Below are positions 9,526-18,180 of a DNA stretch of 64,000 nt, one piece after another. Made by a program: the position numbers and the translations under genes. The stretch is from CAVVVS01 sp963751355 (GTDB taxonomy: Bacteria; Bacteroidota; Ignavibacteria; Ignavibacteriales; Ignavibacteriaceae), in assembly GCA_963751355.1 (NCBI GenBank), contig CAVVVS010000131.1:1-64000 (forward strand), in the 5' to 3' direction. The number at the start of each line of letters is the position of its first letter. Position 1 is the first letter of the stretch. The notes under the pieces are model-generated. The model had not been told where the DNA came from, ran no database searches, and worked only from the letters and a program-made list of their open reading frames with translations.

Positions 9526-9963
9526 ATGTACAAGAAACTTTACCGTTCAAGAAGTGAAAAAATGATTGGTGGTGTTGCAGGTGGAATTGCAGTATATTTT
9601 GAAATTGACCCGACTCTGGTTCGAATATTGTTCATAATTTCCCTTTTTTTAGGAGGAAGCGGCATTCTCGCATATATAATTTTATGGATAGTTGTACCTG
9701 AAGCGCCAGATTCTTCCGAATCATTTTCAGCAACCAGCGGACAAGAAACTACTTCAACATCTCCGCCGTCTGATGATACTACTTATAAGCATGCCGCAGA
9801 GATTCATAAAGAGAAAAGGACAAATGCTGCCGGTATTATATTAATCGTTATCGGATTTCTTTTTTTAGCCGACAACATTTTTCCAAGGTTTGATTTCGAT
9901 AAATTCTGGCCACTAATTTTAATTGCAATCGGCGCCGGACTATTATTAAATTCTAAAAAATAA
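9526..9963 (+). CDS. PspC-domain membrane protein
   Basis: The 145-residue protein begins with a PspC domain (about 2-62): KKLYRSRSEKMIGGVAGGIAVYFEIDP is split here into its recognisable pieces YRSRSEKMIGGVAGGIA and YFEIDPTLVRI, followed by one membrane helix ending IVVPEAP. A low-complexity Ser/Thr linker (70-90) leads to a second hydrophobic pair (AGIILIVIGFLFLADNI, FWPLILIAIGAGLLL) of the LiaI/LiaF transmembrane type. PspC proteins sense or transmit envelope stress in other bacteria. A related LiaF-like gene follows after 23 bases, supporting a two-gene envelope-stress operon. A clear AGTTT-poor but GGAG-containing leader precedes the ATG. Confidence 0.85.
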   Translation: MYKKLYRSRSEKMIGGVAGGIAVYFEIDPTLVRILFIISLFLGGSGILAYIILWIVVPEAPDSSESFSATSGQETTSTSPPSDDTTYKHAAEIHKEKRTNAAGIILIVIGFLFLADNIFPRFDFDKFWPLILIAIGAGLLLNSKK

Positions 9964-9986
9964 GTGAAATTTATTGGATATAAATT

Positions 9987-10925
9987 ATGAAAACTAAACA
10001 TGTTTTTTGGGGAATGTTTTTCATTTCACTCGGGTTATTAGTTCTTTTAAATAACCTTGGAACGCTACATTATGACTGGTCAAATATCTGGAAATACTGG
10101 CCTCTCGTATTCGTAATTTGGGGTATTTCATTTCTTAGCAGCAATACTGTAATCAAAGGATTTCTTTCTGCTTCCGCGGCTATAATACTTGCCGTAACTA
10201 TTTTTGCTATGTTTAAAGTGGCATTCGGATTTGCTGATAATGATATTTACATAGATGATCACGGCATAAGTATAACGGATAATGATAACATTTCTATTGC
10301 ACATTATTCTCAGGAATATTCTCCTGGTATTAAAAATTCCGAATTTAATTTTGAAGCAGGCGCAGGGTCATTTAAAATGGATGATACTACCAGCCAATTA
10401 ATTTATGCCACTGCCAAGGGAAGACACAATAATTATGAGCTCACCCGTTCGGATAGTAGAAATAATACAATTATAAACTTAAAAATGAAGAGAAAGCGTT
10501 TTATGCTTTTCGACGGGAATATTAAAAACCGCATGAATATTAAACTTAATCCTAATCCAACCTGGGACATGAATTTTGATGTAGGCGCGGCATCCATTGA
10601 TTTTGATCTTTCTCCCTACAAAACTGAAAATGTTTCGGTGGATATGGGTGCAGCATCCTTAAAAATTAAATTGGGTGATAAAAACGATAATACTTATTTT
10701 CATTTGAAAGCCGGCGTTTCCTCAATCGAACTTCTTGTACCGGAATCTTCAGGTTGTGAAATACGTACCAACGGAGCTTTATCTTCTAAAAGTTTCAATA
10801 ACTTCAACAAGATTAGCTCCGGTTTATATCGTACCGATAATTTTGATAGCAGTTCAAAGAAAATAATTTTGGATTTTGATACCGGCGTTTCTTCCTTAAA
10901 AGTTGTAAGATATAATAAATGGTAA
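9987..10925 (+). CDS. LiaF-like membrane protein with C-terminal beta-rich adhesin-like domain
   Basis: The protein has 312 residues. Its first ~80 carry paired hydrophobic helices (GMFFISLGLLVLLNNLG, YWPLVFVIWGISFLSS, AAIILAVTIFAMFKVAFGF) of the LiaI/LiaF transmembrane type. From ~110 on it is a repetitive beta-rich domain with recurring small-residue phrases (FEAGAGSFKM, DVGAASIDFDLS, DMGAASLKIKLG, KAGVSSIELLVP, DTGVSSLKVV), typical of the DUF2154/toast-rack beta-helix fold. In Firmicutes LiaF restrains a cell-envelope stress response; the same role here is only an analogy. It follows the PspC gene closely and ends at a hairpin. Confidence 0.78.
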   Translation: MKTKHVFWGMFFISLGLLVLLNNLGTLHYDWSNIWKYWPLVFVIWGISFLSSNTVIKGFLSASAAIILAVTIFAMFKVAFGFADNDIYIDDHGISITDNDNISIAHYSQEYSPGIKNSEFNFEAGAGSFKMDDTTSQLIYATAKGRHNNYELTRSDSRNNTIINLKMKRKRFMLFDGNIKNRMNIKLNPNPTWDMNFDVGAASIDFDLSPYKTENVSVDMGAASLKIKLGDKNDNTYFHLKAGVSSIELLVPESSGCEIRTNGALSSKSFNNFNKISSGLYRTDNFDSSSKKIILDFDTGVSSLKVVRYNKW

Positions 10926-10936
10926 ATCCTTTAAGA

Positions 10937-10960
10937 AGAGACGCATTCCAAGGCGTCTCT
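10937..10960 (+). terminator. Hairpin after the PspC/LiaF operon
   Basis: AGAGACGC and GCGTCTCT form a perfect 8-bp stem with an 8-base loop, starting 12 bases after the LiaF-like stop codon. There is no U-tract after it on the plus strand, so it may be a processing or 3'-protection hairpin instead of a strict intrinsic terminator. Confidence 0.6.
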
Positions 10961-11001
10961 GGCATTTAGATATGTTCTTTCTGAAAGAGTATTTCAGTAA
11001 T

Positions 11002-11352
11002 CTACTTTAGGGGTTTTGGTTTCCAGTGATATTTATCCATCTTTACACAACCATCCTTGTCAAATTCTATTCCCTCCGAACGTAAAAGGTCCTTCATAAG
11101 GTCCGGATCTCCGAAATGAAGTCTTCCGGTTAAAGCTCCAAACCTATTTACAACTCTGTGACAGGGCAATCCGGATTCCTTTGTACCGTTTATCGCCCAG
11201 CCCACCGTTCTTGCAGCAGATGTGATTCCGCATGCTTCAGCGATGTCGCCGTAGGTAGTTACTTTACCATATGGAATTTTTGCTACTACTTTATAAACTT
11301 TATTGAAAAAATTTTCTTTTTGTTTAATGGATTTAATTTTCTTTTTAGTCAT
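11002..11352 (-). CDS. MGMT-domain DNA alkyltransferase (single-domain, cysteine retained)
   Basis: The 116-residue protein corresponds to the C-terminal, DNA-binding active-site domain of O6-alkylguanine-DNA alkyltransferases: IPYGKVTTYGDIAEACG, the arginine-finger region SAARTVGWAI, and LPCHRVV. The protein lacks the N-terminal domain of Ogt/Ada. Alkyltransferase-like (ATL) proteins of this size usually carry tryptophan in place of the acceptor cysteine (PWHRV), but this one keeps PCHRV, so it could still accept alkyl groups. Which it is needs biochemical evidence. It is encoded 44 bases downstream of prfB on the same strand. Confidence 0.88.
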   Translation of the reverse strand: MTKKKIKSIKQKENFFNKVYKVVAKIPYGKVTTYGDIAEACGITSAARTVGWAINGTKESGLPCHRVVNRFGALTGRLHFGDPDLMKDLLRSEGIEFDKDGCVKMDKYHWKPKPLK

Positions 11353-11396
11353 TAACTCGATAAAATTAAAACATCAAAAATAGTAATCTTCCCATT

Positions 11397-12498
11397 TTAA
11401 TTTTGAGCAAACTTCTGTAAGAAGGCTTTAATAAATTTATTTATATCTCCGTCCATAACACTCTGAGTGTCGGATGTTTCCTCATCGGTTCTATGATCCT
11501 TCACCATATTATAAGGATGAAAGACATATGAACGAATTTGACTGCCCCACTCTATCTTCATTTTCCCTTTTTCAACTTCATCCAATTCTGCTTCCTGCTT
11601 TTCCTTCTCAATTTGGTATAGCTTTGATTTAAGCAGTTTCATTGCGTTTGTTCTGTTTTGAAGCTGAGAACGTTCACTTTGGCACGCTGCTACGGTTCCT
11701 GTAGGGATGTGAGTAATTCTCACCGCTGTTTCAACTTTATTTACGTTTTGTCCGCCCTTCCCACCCGAACGATAAGTATCGACTCTTAAATCGGCTGGAT
11801 TAACATCTATTTCGATTGTATCATCCACTTCGGGAATAACGAAAACCGAAGCAAACGAAGTATGCCTTCTTTTATTTGCATCGAACGGCGAAATTCTAAC
11901 TAATCGATGAACGCCGTTTTCGGCTTTTAAATACCCGTATGCAAATTCACCTTCAACTTCGATAGTTACGCTTTTGACACCTGCTCCGTCACCTTCAAGC
12001 AAATCAACCATTGTCATTTTGTAATTGTTTTGTTCTCCCCATCTCAGGTACATTCGCATAAGCATCTCCGCCCAATCCTGTGCCTCGGTACCCCCGGCAC
12101 CTGAGTGAATTGTCAGTATGCAATTTTTATTATCATCCTTGCCGCTCAGCATATTTTTGAACTCGGCATCTTCAACAGATCCTTTTAAAGAGTTTAACTC
12201 GGTATTAATTTCTTCATAAAAAGATTCATCATTTTCCATTTGTGCAAGCTGGATAAACTCCTCCAGGTTCTTCGCTTTTGAATCAACTTTCTTCCAAAGG
12301 TCAACCCAATTCTCGAGAGTTTTAATTTCCTGCAGAGTATTTTGTGCGGCAATTTGATCGTTCCAGAAATCCGGTTCCGTGGAACGATGTTGAAGGTCTT
12401 TTATTTTAGCATCTTTATTAACGACGTCAAAGATAACCTCGTAAATTCTCAATTCTCTTTTTAAATTCGCCTAAATGTTTTAATTCTTCCTCGTACAT
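11397..12498 (-). CDS. prfB: Peptide chain release factor 2, with +1 programmed frameshift
   Basis: The true start is ATG 12498, which gives 23 codons (MYEEELKHLGEFKKRIENLR, then GYL) ending CTT TGA. Skipping the T at 12429 continues as DVVNKDAKIKDL without a break to the stop at 11397, giving 366 residues, the normal RF2 length. A plain ORF call from 12452 gives only 351 residues with a spurious N terminus. The catalytic GGQ loop RSGGKGGQNVNKVETAVR is intact, as is the HSGAGGTEAQDW stretch. RF2 releases peptides at UGA and UAA. The internal UGA makes synthesis of RF2 depend inversely on RF2 activity, as in E. coli. Confidence 0.95.
12427..12440 (-). promoter_or_regulatory. prfB: prfB +1 programmed frameshift site
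   Basis: Reading the minus strand, GAGGT (12440-12436), spacer TAT, CTT (12432-12430), TGA (12429-12427) and then C match the canonical arrangement: an internal Shine-Dalgarno-like element three bases before CUU UGA C. The frames before and after encode RF2 sequence on each side of the site. Confidence 0.92.
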
Positions 12499-12610
12499 AT
12501 AATATTCTTACCTCAAGTTTTCTAGATAATTGAAAATGAAAATAATCTGAATCGTAACCATATAAAAATAGCAAATAAAATTTAAATCATCTGTTCATGG
12601 GATCAAAAGA

Positions 12611-12922
12611 TCAGACTTCAAGTTCCATTCTTAACAATGCTGCAGCTAGCGTTTTACCTTGAGCATCATGCTTCAGTGATACGGTTCCTCCTCCGCCTAA
12701 TGTGTTATAAAGTAAAAAGTTCAAAGCTCTAATATTAGGTAATTCAAATCTTTCAACCTCACCTAAACAGATACCTTCAAAATGTTTCTTTACCTTCTCA
12801 ACGGTAAGATGTTTTTTTATTATCTCATAACCCTCATCATCGTATGCTATAATTCCAACATTTGCGGCGTCTCCTTTATCTCCGCTTCTGCCGTGAGCAA
12901 TGTCTAATAATTTTATTCTCAT
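12611..12922 (-). CDS. AtuA-like C-terminal domain protein (small subunit of split AtuA)
   Basis: The 103-residue protein starts KLLDIAHGRSGDKGDAANVGI, the hallmark of the C-terminal domain found in DUF1446/AtuA proteins. In many bacteria this domain is fused to the larger N-terminal domain in one chain of nearly 600 residues. Here its ATG overlaps the stop of the upstream gene as TAATG (shared base 12922), so the two polypeptides are probably translationally coupled and assemble together. AtuA is genetically linked to acyclic terpene use in Pseudomonas, but its biochemical role is not settled. A conserved glycine cluster TLGGGGTVSL is seen near residue 75. Confidence 0.82.
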   Translation of the reverse strand: MRIKLLDIAHGRSGDKGDAANVGIIAYDDEGYEIIKKHLTVEKVKKHFEGICLGEVERFELPNIRALNFLLYNTLGGGGTVSLKHDAQGKTLAAALLRMELEV

Positions 12923-14304
12923 TATTTCAACTCCAATATTTTAACGATTGGTTCAACAAGTTTTTTAGGCATGAGTGCAGGCCAATAAGCAATTACATCG
13001 CTAGGTTTTGGTCTGCCACCCGCAAAGCCTGTAACCGCCGGTGGTCCCGTTAATATTAATGGTGCAATCTCCTGGCCGAACCTCATCACCGAATGTCTAT
13101 CGTCTGCCCTAACGGAAACTCTCAGCATAATTTCATTAATCTTATCTTCGTCAATTTCAGCAGCTAATGTTTCATGCGTTGAATTATAACCTACGAATTC
13201 TGTTCTAATTTCATCAAAGTGAAGATTTAAATTTTCCAGTCTTTTTCTGAGTATATGATCCGCTCTTTTCGCTTTTGTTAAAGCCTGCGGCCATGAATAA
13301 GTTAATGAACCCACTGCTTTAAAACCATTCTGATATGAACATGAAACCTTATAAAATTCAGTTTCAGGTTTACCTTTCACATTGTAAACTTTCACTCTGT
13401 CGTGTCCCAAGTCGTCAAGCTTGATCGAAGAGAAATCAGCTATACAATCGGGGGTGATATAATCCTTTGGGTCACCAATTTCATAAACCAATTGCTCTGA
13501 AATGGTATCGAATGAAACTCTGCCTCCTGTATTATCATGCTTTGTAATTACCACCTCACCGTTTGGATAGGCTTCTGCAATCGGGAAGCCTATTTCGGCA
13601 AAATTTTCTATCGATTCCCAATCGCCTAAAAAATTTCCGCCGGTAGATTGAGCCCCGCATTCCAAAATATGCCCAGCCACTGTTCCAGCTGCCATTAAAT
13701 CATAATTTTTTCTATCCCATCCGAATTCATGAATCATTGGTGCAAGCGTTAACCCGGTGTCTGTTGTTCTGCCTGTTATTACAATATCCGCACCTTTTTG
13801 AAGCGCTTCCACAATAGGATAAGCACCGAAATAAACATTAGCACTCAGAATTCTATCTTTAAACGCTATGATAGATTCGCCAGTTTCCATATTATTTAAC
13901 TCTGAACCGGATGCTATTATTTCATCCAATCTGTCCTTTATGTCGTCCCCTAAAACAACAGCGATTTTTAAATTTTTAACATTTAATTTAACTGCTTCAA
14001 ACAAAATAGCCTCGGCACAGCTAACAGGATTAACGCCGCCGCCGTTTGTTATTACTTTGATGCCCTTATCTTTGCAAATTGGCAATATGCGCGTCATTAA
14101 ATCCGGAAGATCCCTGGCATATCCTAAATTCGGATTTTTGTTTTTTTGTTTCTGAAGTATCGACATTGTTACTTCGGCAAGATAATCCATAACCAGATAA
14201 TCAATATTTCCCTTTGTAACCTGCTGATAGGGAGCTTCTATCAGATCTCCCCAAAAACCTTGTCCGGATGCAATTCGAATCTTTTCTTTCAACGAAGACT
14301 CCAT
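12922..14304 (-). CDS. AtuA-family (DUF1446) protein, large part
   Basis: The 460-residue protein has the features of DUF1446: an N-terminal IRIASGQGFWGD, KVITNGGGVNPVSCAEAI, VVLGDDIKDRL, GADIVITGRTTDTGLTLAPM and CGAQSTGGNFLGDW. Members are associated with acyl-CoA or terpenoid degradation clusters, but the reaction is unknown. It has no membrane segment and should be cytoplasmic. The C-terminal domain is encoded separately by the overlapping next gene. Upstream, after a 245-base gap without an ORF, lies the DUF35/thiolase/HMG-CoA synthase set in the same direction. That placement suggests, but does not prove, a shared role with branched C5/C6 acyl-CoA compounds. Confidence 0.85.
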   Translation of the reverse strand: MESSLKEKIRIASGQGFWGDLIEAPYQQVTKGNIDYLVMDYLAEVTMSILQKQKNKNPNLGYARDLPDLMTRILPICKDKGIKVITNGGGVNPVSCAEAILFEAVKLNVKNLKIAVVLGDDIKDRLDEIIASGSELNNMETGESIIAFKDRILSANVYFGAYPIVEALQKGADIVITGRTTDTGLTLAPMIHEFGWDRKNYDLMAAGTVAGHILECGAQSTGGNFLGDWESIENFAEIGFPIAEAYPNGEVVITKHDNTGGRVSFDTISEQLVYEIGDPKDYITPDCIADFSSIKLDDLGHDRVKVYNVKGKPETEFYKVSCSYQNGFKAVGSLTYSWPQALTKAKRADHILRKRLENLNLHFDEIRTEFVGYNSTHETLAAEIDEDKINEIMLRVSVRADDRHSVMRFGQEIAPLILTGPPAVTGFAGGRPKPSDVIAYWPALMPKKLVEPIVKILELK

Positions 14305-14549
14305 TAATTTAAATATTATAGGAATTACTTTGAGTCCACTTTAAAAAGTTTTTAAACCCAAAGTATTCAATTAAACTTTTCAGTTACAACTAATTAATAG
14401 GATTGCAATAACCCGATTGGTAACTATATCTTCACCTAATGTGTTTGCTTCAATTATAGCTAGATGTATTTTAGCTAATTAGAATGAAGGAATTCACTTG
14501 GTTTTAAAAGTTTACCTAAAATTCTTTTACTAAGATAGGTTTCAATGAT

Positions 14550-14939
14550 TTAAATTACAATTGCTTTATAACCGTAACAATGAATTCCTGATTGCCCTTC
14601 ATCTTGAATTTTTCTAAAAACTAATTTGAGTTTCATCCCAATTTTAAGTTTGTCAAAATCGACATCCGTTATTTGAGTGGTTATTCTTGCACCCTCATTT
14701 AATTCAACAATACCCACTGCGTAAGGGGTACGTCCGGAAAATTTTTCTGAGGCGACTCTAATTATTGTAAAAGTTTGTAATATCCCTTCGTTGCTCAATC
14801 GGACTAAATTAAATTCCTGTGATTTACATTCCGGGCACATCAGTCTCGGAGGGAAATAAACTTCACCGCATTTTTTACATTTACCCGCTTCCAAGCGGTA
14901 TCTCTGGGGAATTTCTCTAAAATATCTTGGACTTATCAT
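14550..14939 (-). CDS. Zn-ribbon/OB-fold DUF35 protein, partner of thiolase and HMG-CoA synthase
   Basis: The 129-residue protein has an N-terminal zinc ribbon with C21, C24, C35 and C38 (CKKCGEVYFPPRLMCPEC), followed by an OB-fold domain (IRVASEKFSGRTPYAVGIVEL). In methanogenic archaea a DUF35 protein of this type bridges acetoacetyl-CoA thiolase and HMG-CoA synthase and lets the intermediate pass between them. The gene starts by overlapping the thiolase stop by four bases (ATGA), so the two are co-translated. All four zinc ligands are intact. The bridging role is inferred from the archaeal complex. Confidence 0.88.
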   Translation of the reverse strand: MISPRYFREIPQRYRLEAGKCKKCGEVYFPPRLMCPECKSQEFNLVRLSNEGILQTFTIIRVASEKFSGRTPYAVGIVELNEGARITTQITDVDFDKLKIGMKLKLVFRKIQDEGQSGIHCYGYKAIVI

Positions 14940-16087
14940 ATCGCCTCCAATATATTAATTACACAACTAGCTCCGGAACCTCCCATATTTTGAGCAAGTC
15001 CGATTTTTGCATTTTTAACTTGCCTTTTCCGGGCTTGACCGGTGAGTTGTTCGTATAATTCTATTATTTGCGCAATCCCGGTTGCGCCGACGGGATGACC
15101 TTTGGATTTTAATCCTCCGCTGGTGTTGATTGGAATTCTTCCGTTTTCCAGGGAAGTTAAACCTTCTTCAACCGCAGAACCGCCACGTCCCTTATCAAAG
15201 AATCCTAAATCTTCCGATACAACAATCTCGGCAATTGTAAAGCAATCATGTACCTCAGCAAAGTCAATATCCTTAGGAAGAATTCCTGCAGCTTTATAAG
15301 CTTTTTGTGCAGCGGTAATAACCGAATTTAATGAAGTTAAACTTTTACGACTGTGAAGTGCGATTGTATCCGATGCTTGTGCCGATGCTTTTATTCTGAT
15401 CGGTGAATCAGAAAATTTCTTTGCGATATCCATAGAGCATAAAATAACAGCAGCTCCCCCATCGCTTACAGGCGAACAATCCAGCAGCCTTAAGGGATCT
15501 GCTACTAATGTTGACTCAAGAACATTCTGAATCGTAATTTTTTTTCTGAATTGAGCATTAGGGTTATTTGAGCCGTTTTTATGATTTTTAACAGCCACTG
15601 CTGCAAGTTGTTCCCGGGTTGTTTTATATTGGTGCATATGCGCATTTGCAATCATCGCATAAAGACCCGGAAACGTTACTCCATTATAAACTTCATATTC
15701 CTGATCAGCTGCAGTTGCCAAAGTATCGGTAACGTCTGCTCCGTCAGTCATTTTTTCTACTCCTCCCGCAAGGACTATCTCACTATTCCCGGAGGCTACT
15801 TCGAAGTAAGCCTGTCGAAAAGCAATTCCTCCTGAAGCGCATGCCGACTCGACTCTTGCAGCAGGTATCGGCCCCATTCCTAAGTAGTCAGCCATAACTG
15901 CTCCTAAATGCTCCTGCCCGACAAATAGACCACTCGACATTGAACCAACGTACATTGAATCAATATGATCCACATTCGCACTGTTAATTGCTTTTAAAGA
16001 AGCTTCCACAAAAATATCTTTAATTGATTTTCCCCAAAGTTCACCGAATTTAGTCATTCCGGCACCAATTACAGCCACTTCTTTCAT
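14936..16087 (-). CDS. Archaeal-type thiolase (acetyl-CoA acetyltransferase, SCP2-like family)
   Basis: The 383-residue enzyme has the nucleophile C83 in ESACASGGIAF, HDCFTIAEI with a catalytic histidine, and SKGHPVGATG near 330. The opening KEVAVIGAGMTKFGE and the overall layout match thiolases of archaeal mevalonate clusters, which condense two acetyl-CoA to acetoacetyl-CoA. They differ from bacterial biosynthetic AtoB/PhaA thiolases. It sits between HMG-CoA synthase (12-base gap) and DUF35 (4-base overlap), the same set seen in archaea. Related lipid-transfer thiolases can act on other acyl-CoAs, so substrate is inferred from context. Confidence 0.88.
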   Translation of the reverse strand: MKEVAVIGAGMTKFGELWGKSIKDIFVEASLKAINSANVDHIDSMYVGSMSSGLFVGQEHLGAVMADYLGMGPIPAARVESACASGGIAFRQAYFEVASGNSEIVLAGGVEKMTDGADVTDTLATAADQEYEVYNGVTFPGLYAMIANAHMHQYKTTREQLAAVAVKNHKNGSNNPNAQFRKKITIQNVLESTLVADPLRLLDCSPVSDGGAAVILCSMDIAKKFSDSPIRIKASAQASDTIALHSRKSLTSLNSVITAAQKAYKAAGILPKDIDFAEVHDCFTIAEIVVSEDLGFFDKGRGGSAVEEGLTSLENGRIPINTSGGLKSKGHPVGATGIAQIIELYEQLTGQARKRQVKNAKIGLAQNMGGSGASCVINILEAI

Positions 16088-16099
16088 TTTAATCTCCCC

Positions 16100-17146
16100 T
16101 TATTCGTTTAGAATAATTTTACCGCGGAACTTTGCATATTCCCCATAATCGAGATACAACTTATTATTATCAAGCATTTCTCGCACTTTAATAGATTTAT
16201 TTTGAACGTCCTTAATATTATCCGTTACTTTAAAAACAAATCCATCGCTGCCAGCACCTGAACCGAATGAAACCATAAAAATATTGTCGCCAGGTTTTGC
16301 TACATCAAGAACAGCGGAAAGACCGGTCGGAGATGAACCGGAATAAGTATTTCCCATCCAGGGCACAATCCACCCAGTTTCAAGTTGTTCTTTCGTAAAA
16401 CCTAATTGCTTTCCTGCCATTTGCGGAAATTTTCCGTTGGGCATATGAAAAACCGCATATTTAAAATCTTCCGGTTTCATTCCGGATTTATCAAGCAAAT
16501 TTTTTCCTGCGTTTATTACATGCCTGAAATAAGCAGGCTCACCTGTAAATCTTCCCGCATGCCTGGGATAAAATTGGTGTTCTCTTCTCCAGAAATCAGG
16601 AGTGTCGGATGTATAAGAATTTGTAAATAATATTTCTGCAACAACTTTATCTTTTCCCATAATAAAAGCCGAGCCCCCGGCTGATGCAGAATATTCCAAT
16701 GCATCACCTGGCGCGCCTTGCGAGGTATCTGCCCCGATTGCAAGAGCATAGTTTACCTCTCCTGCTTTTACCAGCCCGTAAGCTACGAACATAGCTTCTG
16801 TACCTGCTTTACATGCAAATTCGTAACTTGCCACATGAACATCCGGTCCGATGCCTAAGGCATCAATCAAAATTGTTGCACTGGGTTTTACTGCGTAAGG
16901 GTGCGATTCGGAACCAATATAAACTGCGCCTATATCTTTCGGATTTATTCCTGCACGTAGGAATGCATTTTTGGCCGCTTCCACCGAAATAGTAATTGTG
17001 TCTTCATCTAACCCGGGAACTGTTTTTTCGAAAAGCTGCAACCCTCTTTTTATCACCTCGGGATCGGAGCCCCATTCTTTGGCGATACTTTCTACTTTAA
17101 TGCGATACCGAGGGAGGTAAGAACCGAAGCCGACTATTCCAAACAT
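16100..17146 (-). CDS. Hydroxymethylglutaryl-CoA synthase, archaeal type
   Basis: The 348-residue enzyme of the HMG-CoA synthase family condenses acetyl-CoA with acetoacetyl-CoA to HMG-CoA. The nucleophile C112 lies in YEFACKAGTEAMF, a glutamate is at E80 (GSESHP), and H234 lies in VFHMPNGKFP. GIVGFGSYLPRYRIKVESIA at the N terminus is close to archaeal enzymes, unlike the shorter bacterial MvaS/PksG types. It is the first gene of the HMGCS-thiolase-DUF35 run; its promoter must lie in 17147-17259. No HMG-CoA reductase or lyase is in the window, so the fate of HMG-CoA is open. Confidence 0.9.
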   Translation of the reverse strand: MFGIVGFGSYLPRYRIKVESIAKEWGSDPEVIKRGLQLFEKTVPGLDEDTITISVEAAKNAFLRAGINPKDIGAVYIGSESHPYAVKPSATILIDALGIGPDVHVASYEFACKAGTEAMFVAYGLVKAGEVNYALAIGADTSQGAPGDALEYSASAGGSAFIMGKDKVVAEILFTNSYTSDTPDFWRREHQFYPRHAGRFTGEPAYFRHVINAGKNLLDKSGMKPEDFKYAVFHMPNGKFPQMAGKQLGFTKEQLETGWIVPWMGNTYSGSSPTGLSAVLDVAKPGDNIFMVSFGSGAGSDGFVFKVTDNIKDVQNKSIKVREMLDNNKLYLDYGEYAKFRGKIILNE

Positions 17147-17259
17147 ATTTTTCCCCTTTGAATTTTTGGACGATCTGGCTGTTTAATTTTCAGAATTTTA
17201 TATCAATTATAATATATTGAATTTTTATCTTGCTGTAAATAAAAATTTTATAAATTGGT

Positions 17260-18180
17260 TTATTTAATAATTTTTATTATTTGGTCACTGATAGACTGTA
17301 AATCTTCAAAGCGTGTAATATTAAACCAATTTATTCTATCATCTTTTCTAAACCATGTCATTTGCCTTTTCGAAAAACGCCTTGTATTTCTTTTTATCAG
17401 TGCCACTGCCCTATCAAGACTGATTTCTTTTTCCAGGTATGAAATTATTTCCTTATATCCTACAGTATTTAGTGAGTTAAGTTTTTTACTGAATCCTCTT
17501 TCTAAAATACTCTTCACTTCATTAACCAGTCCTAGTTCAATCATCATTTCCACTCTTTTTTCTATATTATGATATAATACTTCCCTGTTCCATCTCAACC
17601 CAAATTGTTTGAAATTTATGTCCACATTCCTTTCATGTTTTCTTTGATGAACGCTAATAGGTTCCCCTGTTAAATAAAATACCTCGAGTGCCCGCATTAC
17701 CCTCTTCCAGTTTTGCGGTAGCATTTTATGTGCACTTTCCGGATCAACTTTCATCAATTCATTATAAATATATTCATTCCCGTATAGATTTTTCTTTTCT
17801 AATAATTCTGCCCGGTATTCTTCATCTGTGTCTACCGTATCAAATATACCATCAACTAAAGCTTTTATATAAAGGCCTGAACCACCGGCAATAACAGGAA
17901 TTTTCCCTTCGTTTAATAACTCATTGATTTTGTCTAATGCATTTTTTTCATAACGGCTAACATTATAATCCTCATCAGGTTCCAAAATATTTATGAAATG
18001 GTGTTTGATCTTATTCAGTTCAGACTGTGCCGGTTTTGCGGTCCCGATGTTCAAATATTTATAAATTTGCCGGCTGTCAGCAGAAATAATTTCGGTATTA
18101 AAATATTTTGCAATCTGAAGACTTAATGCGGTTTTACCCGAACAGGTAGCTCCAACAATTGTAATTACTTTTGGTCCCAA
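17260..18180 (-). CDS. miaA: tRNA dimethylallyltransferase
   Basis: The 306-residue enzyme transfers a dimethylallyl group from DMAPP to N6 of A37 in tRNAs reading UNN codons. The P-loop GATCSGKTALS (9-19), the ISADSRQIYKYLNIGTAKP segment, GGSGLYIKALVDG and RRFSKRQMTWFR are all family signatures. It overlaps the end of the upstream pcm gene by 16 bases, so they are co-transcribed. Its stop lies 113 bases before the HMG-CoA synthase start. Consumption of DMAPP is a thematic link to isoprenoid metabolism, but MiaA is universal and the adjacency may be chance. Confidence 0.95.
   Translation of the reverse strand: MGPKVITIVGATCSGKTALSLQIAKYFNTEIISADSRQIYKYLNIGTAKPAQSELNKIKHHFINILEPDEDYNVSRYEKNALDKINELLNEGKIPVIAGGSGLYIKALVDGIFDTVDTDEEYRAELLEKKNLYGNEYIYNELMKVDPESAHKMLPQNWKRVMRALEVFYLTGEPISVHQRKHERNVDINFKQFGLRWNREVLYHNIEKRVEMMIELGLVNEVKSILERGFSKKLNSLNTVGYKEIISYLEKEISLDRAVALIKRNTRRFSKRQMTWFRKDDRINWFNITRFEDLQSISDQIIKIIK

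Noticed and set aside
14305..14549. Possible small gene between AtuA and DUF35 genes
   Set aside because: Stops occur in all frames at short intervals; only a weak TAGCTA inverted repeat is seen.
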